From Glaciozyma antarctica PI12 (taxonomy: Eukaryota > Basidiomycota > Microbotryomycetes > Kriegeriales > Camptobasidiaceae): 64,000 nucleotides of DNA. The translations under genes and the position numbers were made by a program. Each line of letters begins with the position of its first letter. Positions within the stretch are counted from its first letter, which is position 1. The notes under the pieces were generated by a model. It ran no database searches and was not told where the DNA came from. It saw nothing but the letters and a program-made list of their open reading frames with translations. The stretch is from positions 487,142 through 551,141 of the forward strand of contig KZ627157.1 in the NCBI GenBank assembly GCA_002917775.1, read 5' to 3'. This document shows, piece by piece, positions 1 to 12,572 of the stretch.

Positions 1-2135
1 TGCGCGCTTGTCGCCGTGCTCGGAGGCTTTCGAGAACCATTCGAGGGCCTCGCGAGCGTCCTTGTGCGTGCCGATGCCGATCTGCAGCGCGAAGTAGAGG
101 TCAGCTGCAGTCAAAAGCGAGCAGGAGGGACGAGAACGCACCTCGGTAAAGTACCCCACAGCGTACTCGGCCTTTGCGAGTCCCAAATCAGCGGCCTTCC
201 TCGCCCATAGGTACGCCTCCGTGTCCGACTGAGGAAGAACGCCGGGAGAGCCAACGAGGTACCACGCTGTCAAAGCGAAGCAGGCTTCACGATGTGTTTG
301 CTGGGCTGCGATGTCTGCGACCGGAGAGGAGACGTCAGCTCAAGTACGCGGAGAACTGGGCGACCGACGACGTACTGTAATAGTGAATGCTGAGAGCGGA
401 GTCCTGCGGGCAGCCCATACGACCGTACTCGTAGCACTCGCCGAGCTTGAACGCGCTTGGGGCGTATTGTAGCTCCGACGCTCGCGCCAGCAGCTCAGCA
501 GCGTACTCCTCGTCCTGCGCGAGATCCACGTCAGCCACGAGAACGCGCTACGCGAAAGGAAAGAAAGGCGCACGACGAAGATGACATTGTCGATTCCCTT
601 CTCGTGCAAGATCGCCAGCTCGTGAAGACTTTGAGGTTGAGGAGGGTCGACTTGGTCCGCGAGCTCGGCGGCGCGCTTGAGCCACTTGACTCCTTCGCGA
701 GGTCGCTTCGAAAGTCCAAGTTCGCCGTTAATCTCCGCCAGGCCGAGTCGATGCATAGCTCCAGGATGAGAGAGAACAGCGGCTCGACTGCGAGAGCGAA
801 GTCAGCGAGAAAATCGGCGTGAGGCGAACGAGTGGGCGCACCGGAGGTAGATGACGGCTTTCGAAAACTCCTTCTTGCAGCCCCAGCCATGCTCGCAGCA
901 TTGAGCTGCTCGGAAGCAGGCGTCCGCGTGACCGTGCTTGCCCGCAAGAAGGAAGAGCGGAAGCGCCTTGTCGTAATCTCGTCGACCCTGCTCGCATCGA
1001 ATCGTCAGCTCCTGCGCCCACAGAATCACAGCTCGCAAACGCACCTTTGCAGTCCCAACTCCCTGTGTATAGCAGTCCGCGAGGAAGTACTGACTCTTGA
1101 CGTGCCCTCGGTTCGCCAGCTTCGCAAGCAGCGCAACACTCTCTGCAACGAGCGCCTGCTGCTTCGCCTTCGACGCCACCTGCTCCTCCGCCGTTCCCCG
1201 CTCCAGCACTCCTCCGTCTCCCTCCATCTCCCCAACGATCTCCATGACGAACGTGCAGAACTCAAACTGGATATCGGGGTCGTTCGTCTTCTTCGCGTTG
1301 GCGCGGTAGAGGTCGAGCGTCTTGTCGTGACTGAGGAGGGACGCGAGCACGCCTGGTCGGAGGTGGGATTGGTCGAGGAGAGGGGCGGGAGCCGGGTCGT
1401 TCGAAGGCATACCGTGAACGGAGGCAGCTCGCGAAGCAGCGTACGGAGCTGTTTGGTACCGCACGCCTCCTCGAGGACCTTCGTGCGAGAGAGAAGAGTT
1501 TGAGCTCGAGTCGTTGTTCGCTTGAAAGTTACGGAGGCCGTTGGGGAGTGAGGAGGATCGGTTGTCGGGAGTCGAGGAGGAGGGAGGAAACTGAGCCTCG
1601 AGACCGTAGAAGGACGATCGGCGCTCAGTCTCTGGGCCTGGCGAGTCCTCGTCGCGACGAGCTTGGAAGTCCCCGTACGTGCTCTCGGGCCCAGGCGACG
1701 AAGAGACTCCGAAGAAGCTGCTCGGACGGCCTCCTCCCTCCTGCAGGTCCTGCAGTCCTCCGCCCAATCTCCGCTCCGATGCTCTCCCCTGCCATCCCAC
1801 TCCGCGGCCATCCGTTCTACTGATTCGTCCGTAGGTTCCGGGTTGAAGAAGGAGGAGGGGCGGCTGGCGTTCGGCTTGGGACGGCCACGGTCCATTACTG
1901 ACGTAGACGTTCCTGCAGAGGACGTTCGAGGGCGAGGAGAGGGTCGGCGGAGATCGTCGCGTAGAGGCGCCGTCGTGGTGGAATAGAACTCGTTGGAGGG
2001 TCGTGGTGCGCTTCCGCCCTGAGAGTCGAAGCGGTTTCGTGGTGGTCGTTGAAAGTCGTCGTCTGCAGAGCTTGGGAGAGCGTAGCGATCGCCTGGGAAC
2101 GGCAACCGTTTCTCTTCCCCTCTGTACTGTGTCAT
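1..2135 (-). CDS. Sel1-repeat protein, SKT5/CHS4-type chitin synthase regulator (3' end outside window)
   Basis: Seen: a low-complexity Ser/Arg/Pro-rich N-terminus starting MTQYRGEEKRLPFPG at 2135, then a helical array of Sel1 repeats (for example FRAAQCCEHGWGCKKEFSKA near 900 and LYFALQIGIGTHKDAREALE near the left edge), interrupted by short introns with GTGCGT donors. The array still continues at position 1, so the C-terminus is missing. Known: a disordered N-terminus followed by Sel1 repeats is typical of Skt5/Chs4, which activates chitin synthase III at the bud neck. Inference: this is that gene, although other Sel1 proteins of fungi look alike. Oddity: the N-terminal coding frame passes into a second good coding frame near 1740-1800 and I found no intron of fitting length there, so a one-base error or a missed intron is likely. 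It is divergent from the permease gene, with about 195 bp between start codons. Confidence 0.75.
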
Positions 2136-2329
2136 AAGCAGGCGTGGGTGGGTGCTGGATCCTCCAGCGGTAAGGAAAGAAGGAGAGGAGAGGAGCTCCA
2201 GCTAGCTCCAGCTCGGGAGCGTTTGCCTCTTGTGCCTCGGAGTTGGCGGTCTTCCTCCTCTCTTCGCCCTCGACGCCAGTCAAGCTCAGCACGGCAGCTT
2301 GCGAGAGCTTCCACTACTCCAGGCCTGCT

Positions 2330-4529
2330 ATGGCTACCCTCCAGTCCTCTCCCAGCGCGTCTCCCACCGCGTCCACCTCCAACCTCCCACCCGCTCCTTC
2401 AGCCAACTCTCCGGGACGACCCCCCAACGTCCCAATTCGCGCGACGGACTACCATTCCGAGGACAAGGACGAGATGGACGACGAGGGTCTTCTGCTGAGC
2501 GAGAAGAAGGGACGCCCTCGTGCTCTGAGCCTGCAGTTCGACTTCAATCGGCTAGATCTCTCCTCGAGCGTTGATGCGTCTGCTGCACCGCGAGGAGCAC
2601 CAGCGGAGCCTATAAGCCTCTTAGCAGGTACGCACTGGTCTCGACGAGCTCTCCGGCAGCGCTAAGAACGCTGGAAATCTCGCAGGAGTCGCTTTGACAG
2701 TCGGATTGCAGATAGGTTCGGGCATCTTCAGCTCGCCTGGTGTGGTAGCTCGGGAGACTGGATCAGTAGGAGGAGCTTTGCTGCTGTGGGTGCTGGCAGG
2801 GCTGCTGTCGTGGGCTGGTAGGTAGACTCGGCGAGGGAGATTAGGCGCGCAAGCTGATTTTGTTGTTGTTTGTGTTTATATAGGCGCTTCAAGCTTTACG
2901 GAGCTGGGAAGTGCTCTTCCCATGAATGGAGGGGCTCAAGCAGTGCGCATTCATTGAGTATACTCACCATTCGAAAGCTGAACCTTTCGCAGTATCTAGC
3001 TGCAGCCTTCGGCCCCTTGTTTGGCTACTGCTTCTCATTCACCGCGGTGACAGCGTTGAAGCCAGGATCACAAGCGAGTCTTCTTTGCTCAGCTTCCAGC
3101 GTACGCTAACACCAGCGCAGGCAATCATCTCCGTAGTTGCAGGGGAGTACGCCTGCAGGCTCGTCTATCATAGCGCGTCGGCAAGGGACGTTCCAGCGAT
3201 TGCTATTAAGCTCGCAGGATTGCTGGTTCTCCTGGTAGTGTCGCTACTACAAGCTTGGAGTGCAAAGGCTGGGACTCGGGCCCAAACAGCCCTCACCATT
3301 TTCAAGGTGAGCTTCTCCCCGTTCTTCTATTTCTGCAATCGCTGACGCTTCGCAAGGTGTTCGCAATCGTGCTCGTTTTCATCGGCGGACTCGTCTGGCT
3401 TGGATTGGGACGAGCAGCTTCTTCATTTAGCTTTACTGGATCATCGACGCAAGCGACGGGCTATGCCCTAGCCCTCTTCTCTGCGCTGTGGACCTACGAA
3501 GGCTGGGATCAAGCGTGCTACGTTACGAAGGACATCGCTCCTGGAGTTCTCCCGTTCGTCTATCCTATCCGTTCTCCCACCTCACATCCGCTGACTCTTC
3601 CTTCGGCAGGACTATCATCAACTCGTCAATGGGCCTCGTGATAAGTCTCTTCGTTCTGGCGAACATCAGCTACTTCCTCGTCCTCCCTTTCGCGACCGCC
3701 ACCGCAAGTTCGACCATCGGTTCGTCTCTCCTCTGCCACCCTCACGGACGCTGACGCTTCTCCGCAGGACTTGACTTTGGGCGAGAGATCGCAGGTTCGG
3801 TCGGCGGTGTCATCTTCGCTCTCATCGTCGGGCTGTCCTGCCTCGGAGCGCTCAATGGGAGCTTGTACACGTCAAGGTGAGTCCTCTCAAGCCTGCACGG
3901 CCCGCCGAGCTGATCTCACTCTCGCAGTCGCCTGATCGTCGCAGCGGGCGAGCAAGGCTTCCTCCCCAAGCTGTTCGCCAAGTACAACGAACGCCAGTCG
4001 ACGCCGATCAACGGCATCCTTCTATCCTCCTCCCTCTCCGCTCTCTTTATCCTCCTCGGGGACTTTACCCACTTGACGTTATTCTATGGCGTGCGTGTTC
4101 CTCCCCATTCGAAGCCTACGCACGCTGAAGCTCATCGCGCTGGACAGGTCTGCGCATGGACATGGAACCTCCTCGTCGTCGTGGGACTTCTAGTCCTCCG
4201 CGTCCGCGAGCCCGCACTCAAACAGCGAGCACCCAAACGGCTAGCTCCCTCTCTCAACTCTAATAAGGCCTCTCGCAGACCCTATCGCACCTTCCTCGCC
4301 ACACCTATACTATTCGCCTCAACCGCCCTCTTCCTTATAACGCTTTCCTGCTTCTCAAAACCCTGGGAGTCGCTAGCGGCTTTCGGTGAGTCGTCGCGAA
4401 TCGAATGGGGGGAGGGTTAGCTGATGCGCGTCGCCAGGTTTCTGCATCGCAGGCGCCGTGCCATATCACTTCCAGACGAAGCGGTCAAGAGCAGAAGAAG
4501 AGCGGGACGTAGGCTTAGAAATGACCTGA
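2330..4529 (+). CDS. Amino-acid permease, LAT/APC superfamily (MUP1-like)
   Basis: Predicted plasma-membrane amino-acid transporter. Seen: an acidic cytosolic N-terminus from ATG 2330, then the first helix with the family motif GLQIGSGIFSSPGVV (about 2705-2745), SFTELGSALPMNGG after the next intron, and further hydrophobic segments such as GLLVLLVVSLLQAW, FAIVLVFIGGLVWLGL and IAGSVGGVIFALIVGLSCLG. The short conserved loop RLIVAAGEQGFLPKLF precedes the last helices; the reading ends QTKRSRAEEERDVGLEMT then TGA at 4527. At least nine short introns are needed. The first appears to be 2570-2627 (phase 0), which joins the N-terminus to the segment leading into the first helix. Known: this motif set marks the L-type/MUP1 branch of the APC superfamily. 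The substrate cannot be told from sequence; methionine or large neutral amino acids are guesses. Confidence 0.85.
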
Positions 4530-4595
4530 ACGAAATTCGAATCGTTCGCACGGAACCTCGCTCGATTGACACGCAACCCTCCCCACTCCCCCCGC

Positions 4596-6197
<1,602 letters not shown>

Positions 6198-6417
6198 TTC
6201 GTGTCTAGTCGGGGTCGGGTGAGGGAGGAGGGCTGGGGCGAAGTATCAAAAATCTGAAATCGAGAAATGGCTGACAGCTTGGACCACAAGGGGGTCAATT
6301 ATAGAGTTACTGATTCCAGCGACGACAAGAGGGGACATGTAGAGTAAACTAGAGAAGGAGGACTATACGAAGAGGTACTGAGCGAAACTACACAAAAAAG
6401 AAGGAGAACGAACGACC

Positions 6418-8146
6418 TCAGCGAACCTTCTTCGGTTCCTCCTCACTACTCCCAGACGCCCATTCAATTGCAAGAGCACTAACGTTGACAGGGAGGACTA
6501 CAGCAAAATAAGGAGTCAGCTGAGGAAGGAGAGAACGAAAGGCAGGACGCACGGATGTAGTAGAGCGGCCCGCGTTCATACCACCTCAATCTCCTCGTCC
6601 TCCCTTCGCGCGCAGACTGGATGACATGCGACAGCACGCGGAGAATCGTCGCAAATGCCGACTGAGCCTGTTCCTGCCTAAGCGCTTCGATCATCTGCGT
6701 TCCTCATCAGCATCGGCCTGGAGCGAGCGAGCGAGGCCGAAACCCACCTGAGCATTCGCCGACAGATCCCTCGTCGCCTCATCGAGCTTGGCGTCGAGTA
6801 GCGCAAACCTCTCCTCCGAGCTGAGACGAAGGTACTCCTCCTGGCGGTTGAACCTCCTCACGGCCTTGCTGAGCTGGGAGAGCGGGATATCGACGCCGTC
6901 GCGGAGGGTTCGCACGTCGTCTTTGGTCGCGAATGCTCGATGGAGTTGAGAGATGTCGGCTTCGAGAGCGTCGATACGGCGGCGGAGGAGGTGGACTTCA
7001 GTCGAGGGGTACCAGACGGCTTCTTGATAGTAGAGCGAGGCTGGGAGAGGAGTTAGGACTGGGAGAGAGGGGAGGACGAGGAAACGCACTGTTTTTGGCA
7101 AGTTTGGAGAGGTGCAGGAGGGGTTTGATGGCGGTGGCGAAGGCGAAGAGGGAGATCGTAAACTTGTTGATGTAGCGATCTGGCTGTGATTCCGCGAATA
7201 CGTCGTCAGCGTTCTCAACCGGGGAGGTCGTGAAAGAAAGGACCCACGTCGGAGAGCAAGTTGCGAACGTAGAAGAGCAGGTACGCGCCGACGATGGGGA
7301 CGACAGCGGTGGCGGCGAGCGAGATGAGCTCCGTCCTGCGAAGAATCGAGGCGGCTTTCTGGCGATGCGCTACGAGGAGAGGGTCTTCGTCGAAAGATTC
7401 GGGACCTTCGGTGGGCATTGTTCCCGGGAGAATGTATCGCGAGTGCGAGGCACTGCGCAAGAGGTTAACGAGAGAAACGTGGGGTAGCGAGTGTCGTTCT
7501 CACTAGTAGAGATCCCAAGGCACTGCGGAGAAGGACGTGAGCGACCGCGCAGCTCTCACCTAGCGAGCACGCACCTTTGATAAGCTGATAGAGATAGAAA
7601 CAAACGAGAACGAGAATGATGCCGTCCGACCAGTTCTCCGCGCGTCTGTACACTCCGGTCAGCTCCTGAGCCTCGCAATCCATCCGCCAGCACTCACCCC
7701 TGCAAACAACATCAGTACTAATCTATGGAAGAGCAGGAGAGCGCGACTTACGTGAACGATAGCTCCCAGCGGAGGCAACACGACCAACACGAGCGGCAGG
7801 TGATGCCACCCACCTGTCTTCTTCATGGAACCTCATGGAACCTCCTCCGCTCTTCATCGTTCGCAAACAGCTCCGGATCCGTCGGCGGCGCCAACGCGGC
7901 CCTCGCCCTCCTCTCCGCCTCCACCCCACCCCTCCGGCCACTCTCGGTCCCCCTCACACGCGTCTTTCCCGGCACCTCAGGTCCCCTAGGCAGCTTCGTG
8001 GTCGCTTCTCCGTCGCTCCTCCCCGTGGTACGGTTCTTGCCCGACTGCTCCGAGCGCGCTGAAGAGGCCGGGCGCGTGCGTTCCTCCGAGTAGGCCTCGG
8101 TGGAGTCGAAAGACTTGAAGGCGCCGGAGGTGGAGGGGTTGGACAT
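6418..8146 (-). CDS. Predicted membrane protein with coiled-coil segment, unknown function
   Basis: Not recognised. Seen: ATG at 8146 opens a Ser/Arg-rich cytosolic stretch with FKSFDSTEAYSEERTRPAS and LFANDEERRRFHEV. Membrane segments follow: WHHLPLVLVVLPPLGAIV, GIILVLVCFYLYQLI, ISLAATAVVPIVGAYLLFYV and FTISLFAFATAI. After these comes a helical, charged region with heptad-like spacing (VHLLRRRIDALEADISQLHR, LSQLSKAVRRFNRQEEYLRL, ERFALLDAKLDEATRDL) and a last helix ending SSEEEPKKVR before TGA at 6418. Six or more short introns connect the pieces. The layout suggests an organelle membrane protein with a cytosolic or lumenal coiled coil, but no function should be assigned. It shares a 336-bp divergent spacer with DML1. 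Confidence 0.7.
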
Positions 8147-8482
8147 GGTCCTTGGGGTGGTGGTAGGCTGTGGGGAGAGCGTAGGCTGCAGAACTGGAGG
8201 TCTGGCCGAAGTAGATGGATCGCAGTGACGTCCCAAGAGGCCGATTTGATGCCTGGTCGCGTCGTTCAAAGCGGTCTGCGGGGAGGCGAGTCTTGTCAAG
8301 AGGTACAAGATGGAGCGGTGGTGGTCGAGAGACTGGTCGTGCTCACCCTCTTGAGGCTTGAGCTTGAGAAGGGGAGAGGCCTACACCTGAAAGCGAGTTG
8401 AGTGGGGAGTTTGCTTTCTCCGCCTGGCGAAGGAACGAACACTCTCTCCATCTTAACCCCCAACTTAACCCTCTACGCGAAG
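8147..8482. other. Divergent intergenic spacer
   Basis: Lies between the start of the unknown membrane-protein gene (minus) and the first proposed ATG of the DML1 gene (plus). No convincing ORF or RNA gene seen. It must hold both promoters and perhaps a missed first exon of DML1, because that protein lacks its expected N-terminal block. Confidence 0.4.
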
Positions 8483-10558
8483 ATGGAAGGAGCTCTTCAA
8501 ATCGTTCTAGTCACTCGAGCTTCGAGAGGTCGACAACTTGAAGGAGCAGACCAGACGACAGCAGACCTCACTCTCCAGGTCGCACTAGGTGAGTCCCCTC
8601 CTCCGTCCTCTCCTTGAGCTCACACCGTTCTCTCGCCCGCTTTCCAGGAGATACTGCAGCTGCTCGTGGACCTGTAACTCCCGTGTTTGTCGACTCGTCG
8701 ACTGCTTCCGTGCTCCCCGACGGTCCTGATTCGTTCTCTCCTGCTCTTCTTCCTCCAGTCCTGCAACCGAATGGCCTGGGTCCAGTGGCGCTTCGGAGAC
8801 AGGAACTTTCGTCGCAGTCGACCAGTGAGTGCACGCCTAACTAACCACGAAAGGTCGCTGACGCTTGTGCTCTCACAGCACCTCTAAAACGCACTTTCTC
8901 CCTGGCTTCTCTCCCTGTGGCACAGGCCGCACAAACGAGTTTGCGACATGGACCATGGGTCGGGAGACGTTCCTGTCTTCACCAGAGGTACGTATCTCGC
9001 TCAGGAGACCCATCCAGGGCTGATCTCGTTTTGATACAGCTGCGAGAGAAGTGCGAGGACGACATTCGATCATTCGCTGAGCGCAGTGACCACACCGAGG
9101 TGCGTACCAGCTGCTATGACTTCTTGAAGCATCGCTAACATCCTCGCATGCAGGGATTCATGCTGAACACGCCAATCTCGGACGGCTTTGGAGGATTCAC
9201 GTCGGTCTTCCTCGAGATGATCCGGGACGAGTTCACCAAGAGCACGATCTTCACCACTGCGACGCTCTCCGACTCGCTCGGGTGGCAGAGAACTGATACT
9301 GAGGTGAGCCGGGCGTCTCTCTCCTTGAGGCCGTTTCTCAACCTTCGATTTACAGCGATCCGTCAATCAGCGACTTTTGAACGCCGCGCTCAGCATTCAG
9401 CACCTCGAGGAACTCTCGTCGATGCTCCTACCCATCCAACCTCCTGCTTCCTGGGAACCCGAGACGCCGTGGGCTCGCTTCTTGCGCGACGATGTGCGTG
9501 TTTCATCGTGCCACTTGCTTCGTCTGGCTCACCTTTCTGCAGCTTCCCAAACCCGCCAGCTATTCGCAGATTCTCACTGCTCATCTCCAAAGTGCAAACA
9601 GTGAACTCGGGTGCGTTCCTCCTTCATGACGGGCCGCAGCTGTGCTAATCTCTCGCTCTCTTCCTCCAGAGAAGTCGACGGTTTGACGAGCATCGTGAAC
9701 CAGCTCAACTGGCGAGGCGACAACAAGATCGCGCACCTGCAAGGCGCTGCTCCCATGCTTCCTCCCGACCAGCTCGAGGGCACGAATGGCGTTCAGATCT
9801 TTAAGGATTCGGTCAAGGACTTCTCAGTTCTCCCCAATCTACCCCCACCCAAAGTACGTCGCATCGCGCAGATCTCTCCGAGCTGCCGCTGATTCCGGTG
9901 GATTGCACCAGACGTCCACGCGCTCCCTTGATCCGAATTCAAGCAAACCTTTCGCGCAGTACACCGTCGTGCGAGGCTACGAGGATGAAGAAGTGGCGCG
10001 ACTCGGCCCCATCCTCGAGAGCTCGACTCCCCTGCGCGAACCTCTCTCGGTCTGGTACGTCCTTGTCTAATTTTCCACAGTACGCTAATCCAATTCGTCA
10101 GGGTCTGCCTCCCTCACCCCTACCCCATCCTCCCGACCGCCGCACCCATCTTCCGCTCCCTCACCCCCTCCGGCCGCCCAATCATCCTCGAATTCCCCAC
10201 CTCTCCCGACCCCCTCTCTCCCTCCGGCCTCTTCGGCCTCCCCCCACCTCTCTTCTCCACCATCTCCTCGTCCTACTTCGTCCAACCCACCTCGATCCCA
10301 CTCCTCACGACCCTCTCCACCTCTCCTGCGGCAAGGCACCTCCTCGCACACCTTTCTGCGGGCGTCAAGGAGCTGCAGAGGACGAGGAATGCGTGCTTGT
10401 TTGAGTATGAGGAAGGGGAGTATGGGCTTGGAAGGGAGGGGCTGATGGAGTGCCGCGAGAGGCTCGAGACGCTGGCGGATAACCATGGAGTGGCGGGAGG
10501 GGTGGCGAGTGATAGTGAGGAAGAAGCGGGCGAGGACGAGGATTGGGAGATGGAGTAG
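8483..10558 (+). CDS. DML1: DML1/Misato-type tubulin-like protein (N-terminal exons uncertain)
   Basis: Known: DML1/Misato has tubulin- and myosin-related segments and acts in mitochondrial DNA inheritance and morphology. Seen: NEFATWTMGRETFLSSPE, REKCEDDIRSFAERSDHTEG, then TPISDGFGGFTSVFLEMIRD (Misato segment II), LLNAALSIQHLEELSSMLLP, DGLTSIVNQLNWRGDNKIAH, and PFAQYTVVRGYED, with an acidic tail (SDSEEEAGEDEDWEME) and TAG at 10556. Many 45-60 nt introns split it. Odd: the conserved N-terminal block of the family (usual form MRE-I-TLQ-G--AN-VG-HFWN) is not visible in 8480-8640, and the frame of the exon at 8648-8828 does not join the next exon cleanly. The start given is the first ATG of an open exon and is weak. 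The family call from 8900 onward is firm; the 5' structure is not. Confidence 0.8.
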
Positions 10559-10600
10559 CGCGAGTACAAGAAATCGAATTGTCATTGCGGAAACCGTCGC

Positions 10601-12011
10601 TCAATACGCTCCGTATCGCGAGCGTCCTCCTGCGTACCCATTGTACCCTATCCTCCCACCTCCGAAACCGTAGCCTCTCCCCCCAAGATCGACTCCGAAT
10701 CCTCCAAGCCCAGCGGCAGCAGCCCCGATCCTCGCAACTTGTCGATCCTCCCTCAACTCCCTCGCAAACTCGGCGTTCCGCGCCGCTTCCTCTTGAGCGT
10801 TCAGCAGCGCGTCTTCGTGCCGTCCGGAGCGGTCGATATCTATGTGAACCGGCCCGTCTTAGCTTTGGTCCGTCTGCGACGAAAGAAAGACGCACCTTGA
10901 GCAAAGTGAAGGTCCTGGTTGATCTCAGCCCTGATTCGGCGCGCGTCCTCCTGAGCTCGAGCACGCTGCATCGTGGAAAGACCGGTCATCGAAGCTATAC
11001 CAAGCGATCAGCAACGGTTTACGATAGAGCGGAGAGGAAGACGCACCCCGAGTTTCCGCCAACCGCAGTCGGGTGCGAAGCTCGTCAGCGCGAAGACTCA
11101 ACCCGGCGCTCGCGAGAGGCCTCGAGCCAAAGCTCGCCCTCCCAGCTCCGTAACCAGATACCCCATAGCCCAGAGATCCTCCTCCAAGCGTGTACCCCAT
11201 TCCTCCGCCGTATCCCAGCGCTCCTCGTCCATACCCCAGCCCGCCGCCGAGACCGCCAACGCGACCCATGCCGCCGAGACCGCGGAGGCGAGATTGGGAG
11301 ATGTAAGGCGAGTAGCGCGCGCCGAGAGTGTTGGAGAACCGGCTGAAGACGTTGCGGTAGGGAGTGGAGAAGAGGCCGCGAGAGAGGTTGACGTTGCGGA
11401 GGTAGCCGAGGTCGAGGTCGTTCCTTCCGCCGAAGCGCTGGCCCCACAATCCACCTGCAAAGAGAAATCAGCACTCGCCTCAGTGGCATGAGCGTAAGAC
11501 GCACCGGAGAGACCGAGCGTTTGGAGCGCGTAGGGATCCATGGCCGAGTACCTCATCTCGTCCTCGCGCCCACGACCATCTCCTCCCACCTCAGCCTCTC
11601 CTCCCACCTCCTCATCCTCTCCGCTTCGTCAAGCCCTCGATCCATCTCCAACCGCTGCTGGTAGTCAACCAGGTCAGCTAATCCCGCCTGCTCGTCTCCC
11701 CACCCCGAGACGTCCATCCCCCAGGCATCAACGAGCGGGATCTCTCGATCAACGTACGCCATCGAGTCGTACAAGTAGTCCTGTCCCATCCCTCCATCAA
11801 AGCCCACCCCACGATCTAGATACGAGTCGCCATTGACAACGCCAATGTCGTCGTAGGCGTAGTCCCGTCCCCCGTAGCCGAGCTCGTCCCCGTACCCTCC
11901 TCCGTATCCGAGTCCCCCGTCCAGAATCCCGTCGCCTAGCCCGTAGCCCACGCCGCCGCCGTAGACTCCATCGTCAATAATCCCGTCGTCGTATGCTCCT
12001 CCGCCGTACAT
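10601..12011 (-). CDS. Gly/Tyr-rich low-complexity protein, unknown function
   Basis: Not recognised. Seen: ATG at 12011 opens a long Gly/Tyr/Asp-rich tract (YGGGVGYGLGDGILDGGL), a helical charged block (DEAERMRRWEERLRWEE), then an Arg/Asn segment (RNDLDLGYLRNVNLSRGL), a second Gly/Tyr tract (GYGGGMGYTLGGGSLGYG), a helical stretch (SLRADELRTRLRLAE, MQRAQEDARRIRAEI) and a C-terminal helix plus Gly/Arg tail (IGAAAAGLGGFGVDLGGRGY) ending RSRYGAY and TGA at 10601. Short introns join the parts. Alternating Gly/Tyr tracts and charged helices suggest a self-associating scaffold or matrix protein, but there is no domain to name. Convergent with DML1, whose stop lies only about 40 bp away. Real coding status is supported by consistent codon use, splice signals and repeated composition across exons. 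Confidence 0.6.
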
Positions 12012-12572
12012 TAAGAAGGGGTAGAAGTGGGGTTGGGTGTGGAGTTGCTGTTAGGGCCGGAGGGTGGAAGAGATGAGAGTGGGAGCCGTTCGAAGGAAGG
12101 AGAGTGTTGGCGGGAGGGAAAGTAGTCTTTGCGGGTGAGGGCCGCGCTGAAGAACTGCTCTTTGAGGAGAGACGAGGTGGAGGTGCGCGGGTCCCAGAGA
12201 GGCTGAGGACGAAGAAGGCCTGCGAGAAGAGGCGTCGTCAGTACCGTTAACACCCAGCTCTCAAGCCATCAGGCACTCACCAGGAATAGACGCAAGGTCT
12301 TGAACGAAGGAGGGTAGGAGCAGAGAGGAGCTGAGGCAGCACCGGAGTAAACGGGGTCCATCGACACAGACCCTCTCGCAGCTTCACCGCCTCGTTTGTA
12401 GAGACGGTGGTGCCGGTGGATCAGGCCTGAAAGAGCAGACACAGAGCAGAGCGGTTGTGGTACGAAGCAGCGTGGTGCAGGTTCAAGAGCCAGCTCGTCT
12501 CCCTAGAGACGAACACTTGAACGTCCTCGCTCAGGACATCTCAGCCTCCTCCCTTTCCCTCTCTCAACTGTG
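12012..12572. other. Intergenic spacer, 561 bp
   Basis: Divergent region between the Gly/Tyr-rich gene and the PP4 subunit gene. A minus-strand open stretch (12011-12253) has no start context and no recognised motif, and probably is 5' leader of the Gly/Tyr-rich gene. Nothing else supported. Confidence 0.4.

Noticed and set aside
832-1503. 223-residue plus-strand open frame
   Set aside because: Antisense to the Sel1-repeat gene, which has clear family motifs; high GC content makes long shadow frames common here.
12011-12253. 80-residue minus-strand frame upstream of the Gly/Tyr-rich gene
   Set aside because: No motif, no splice join to the downstream frame; more likely 5' leader.
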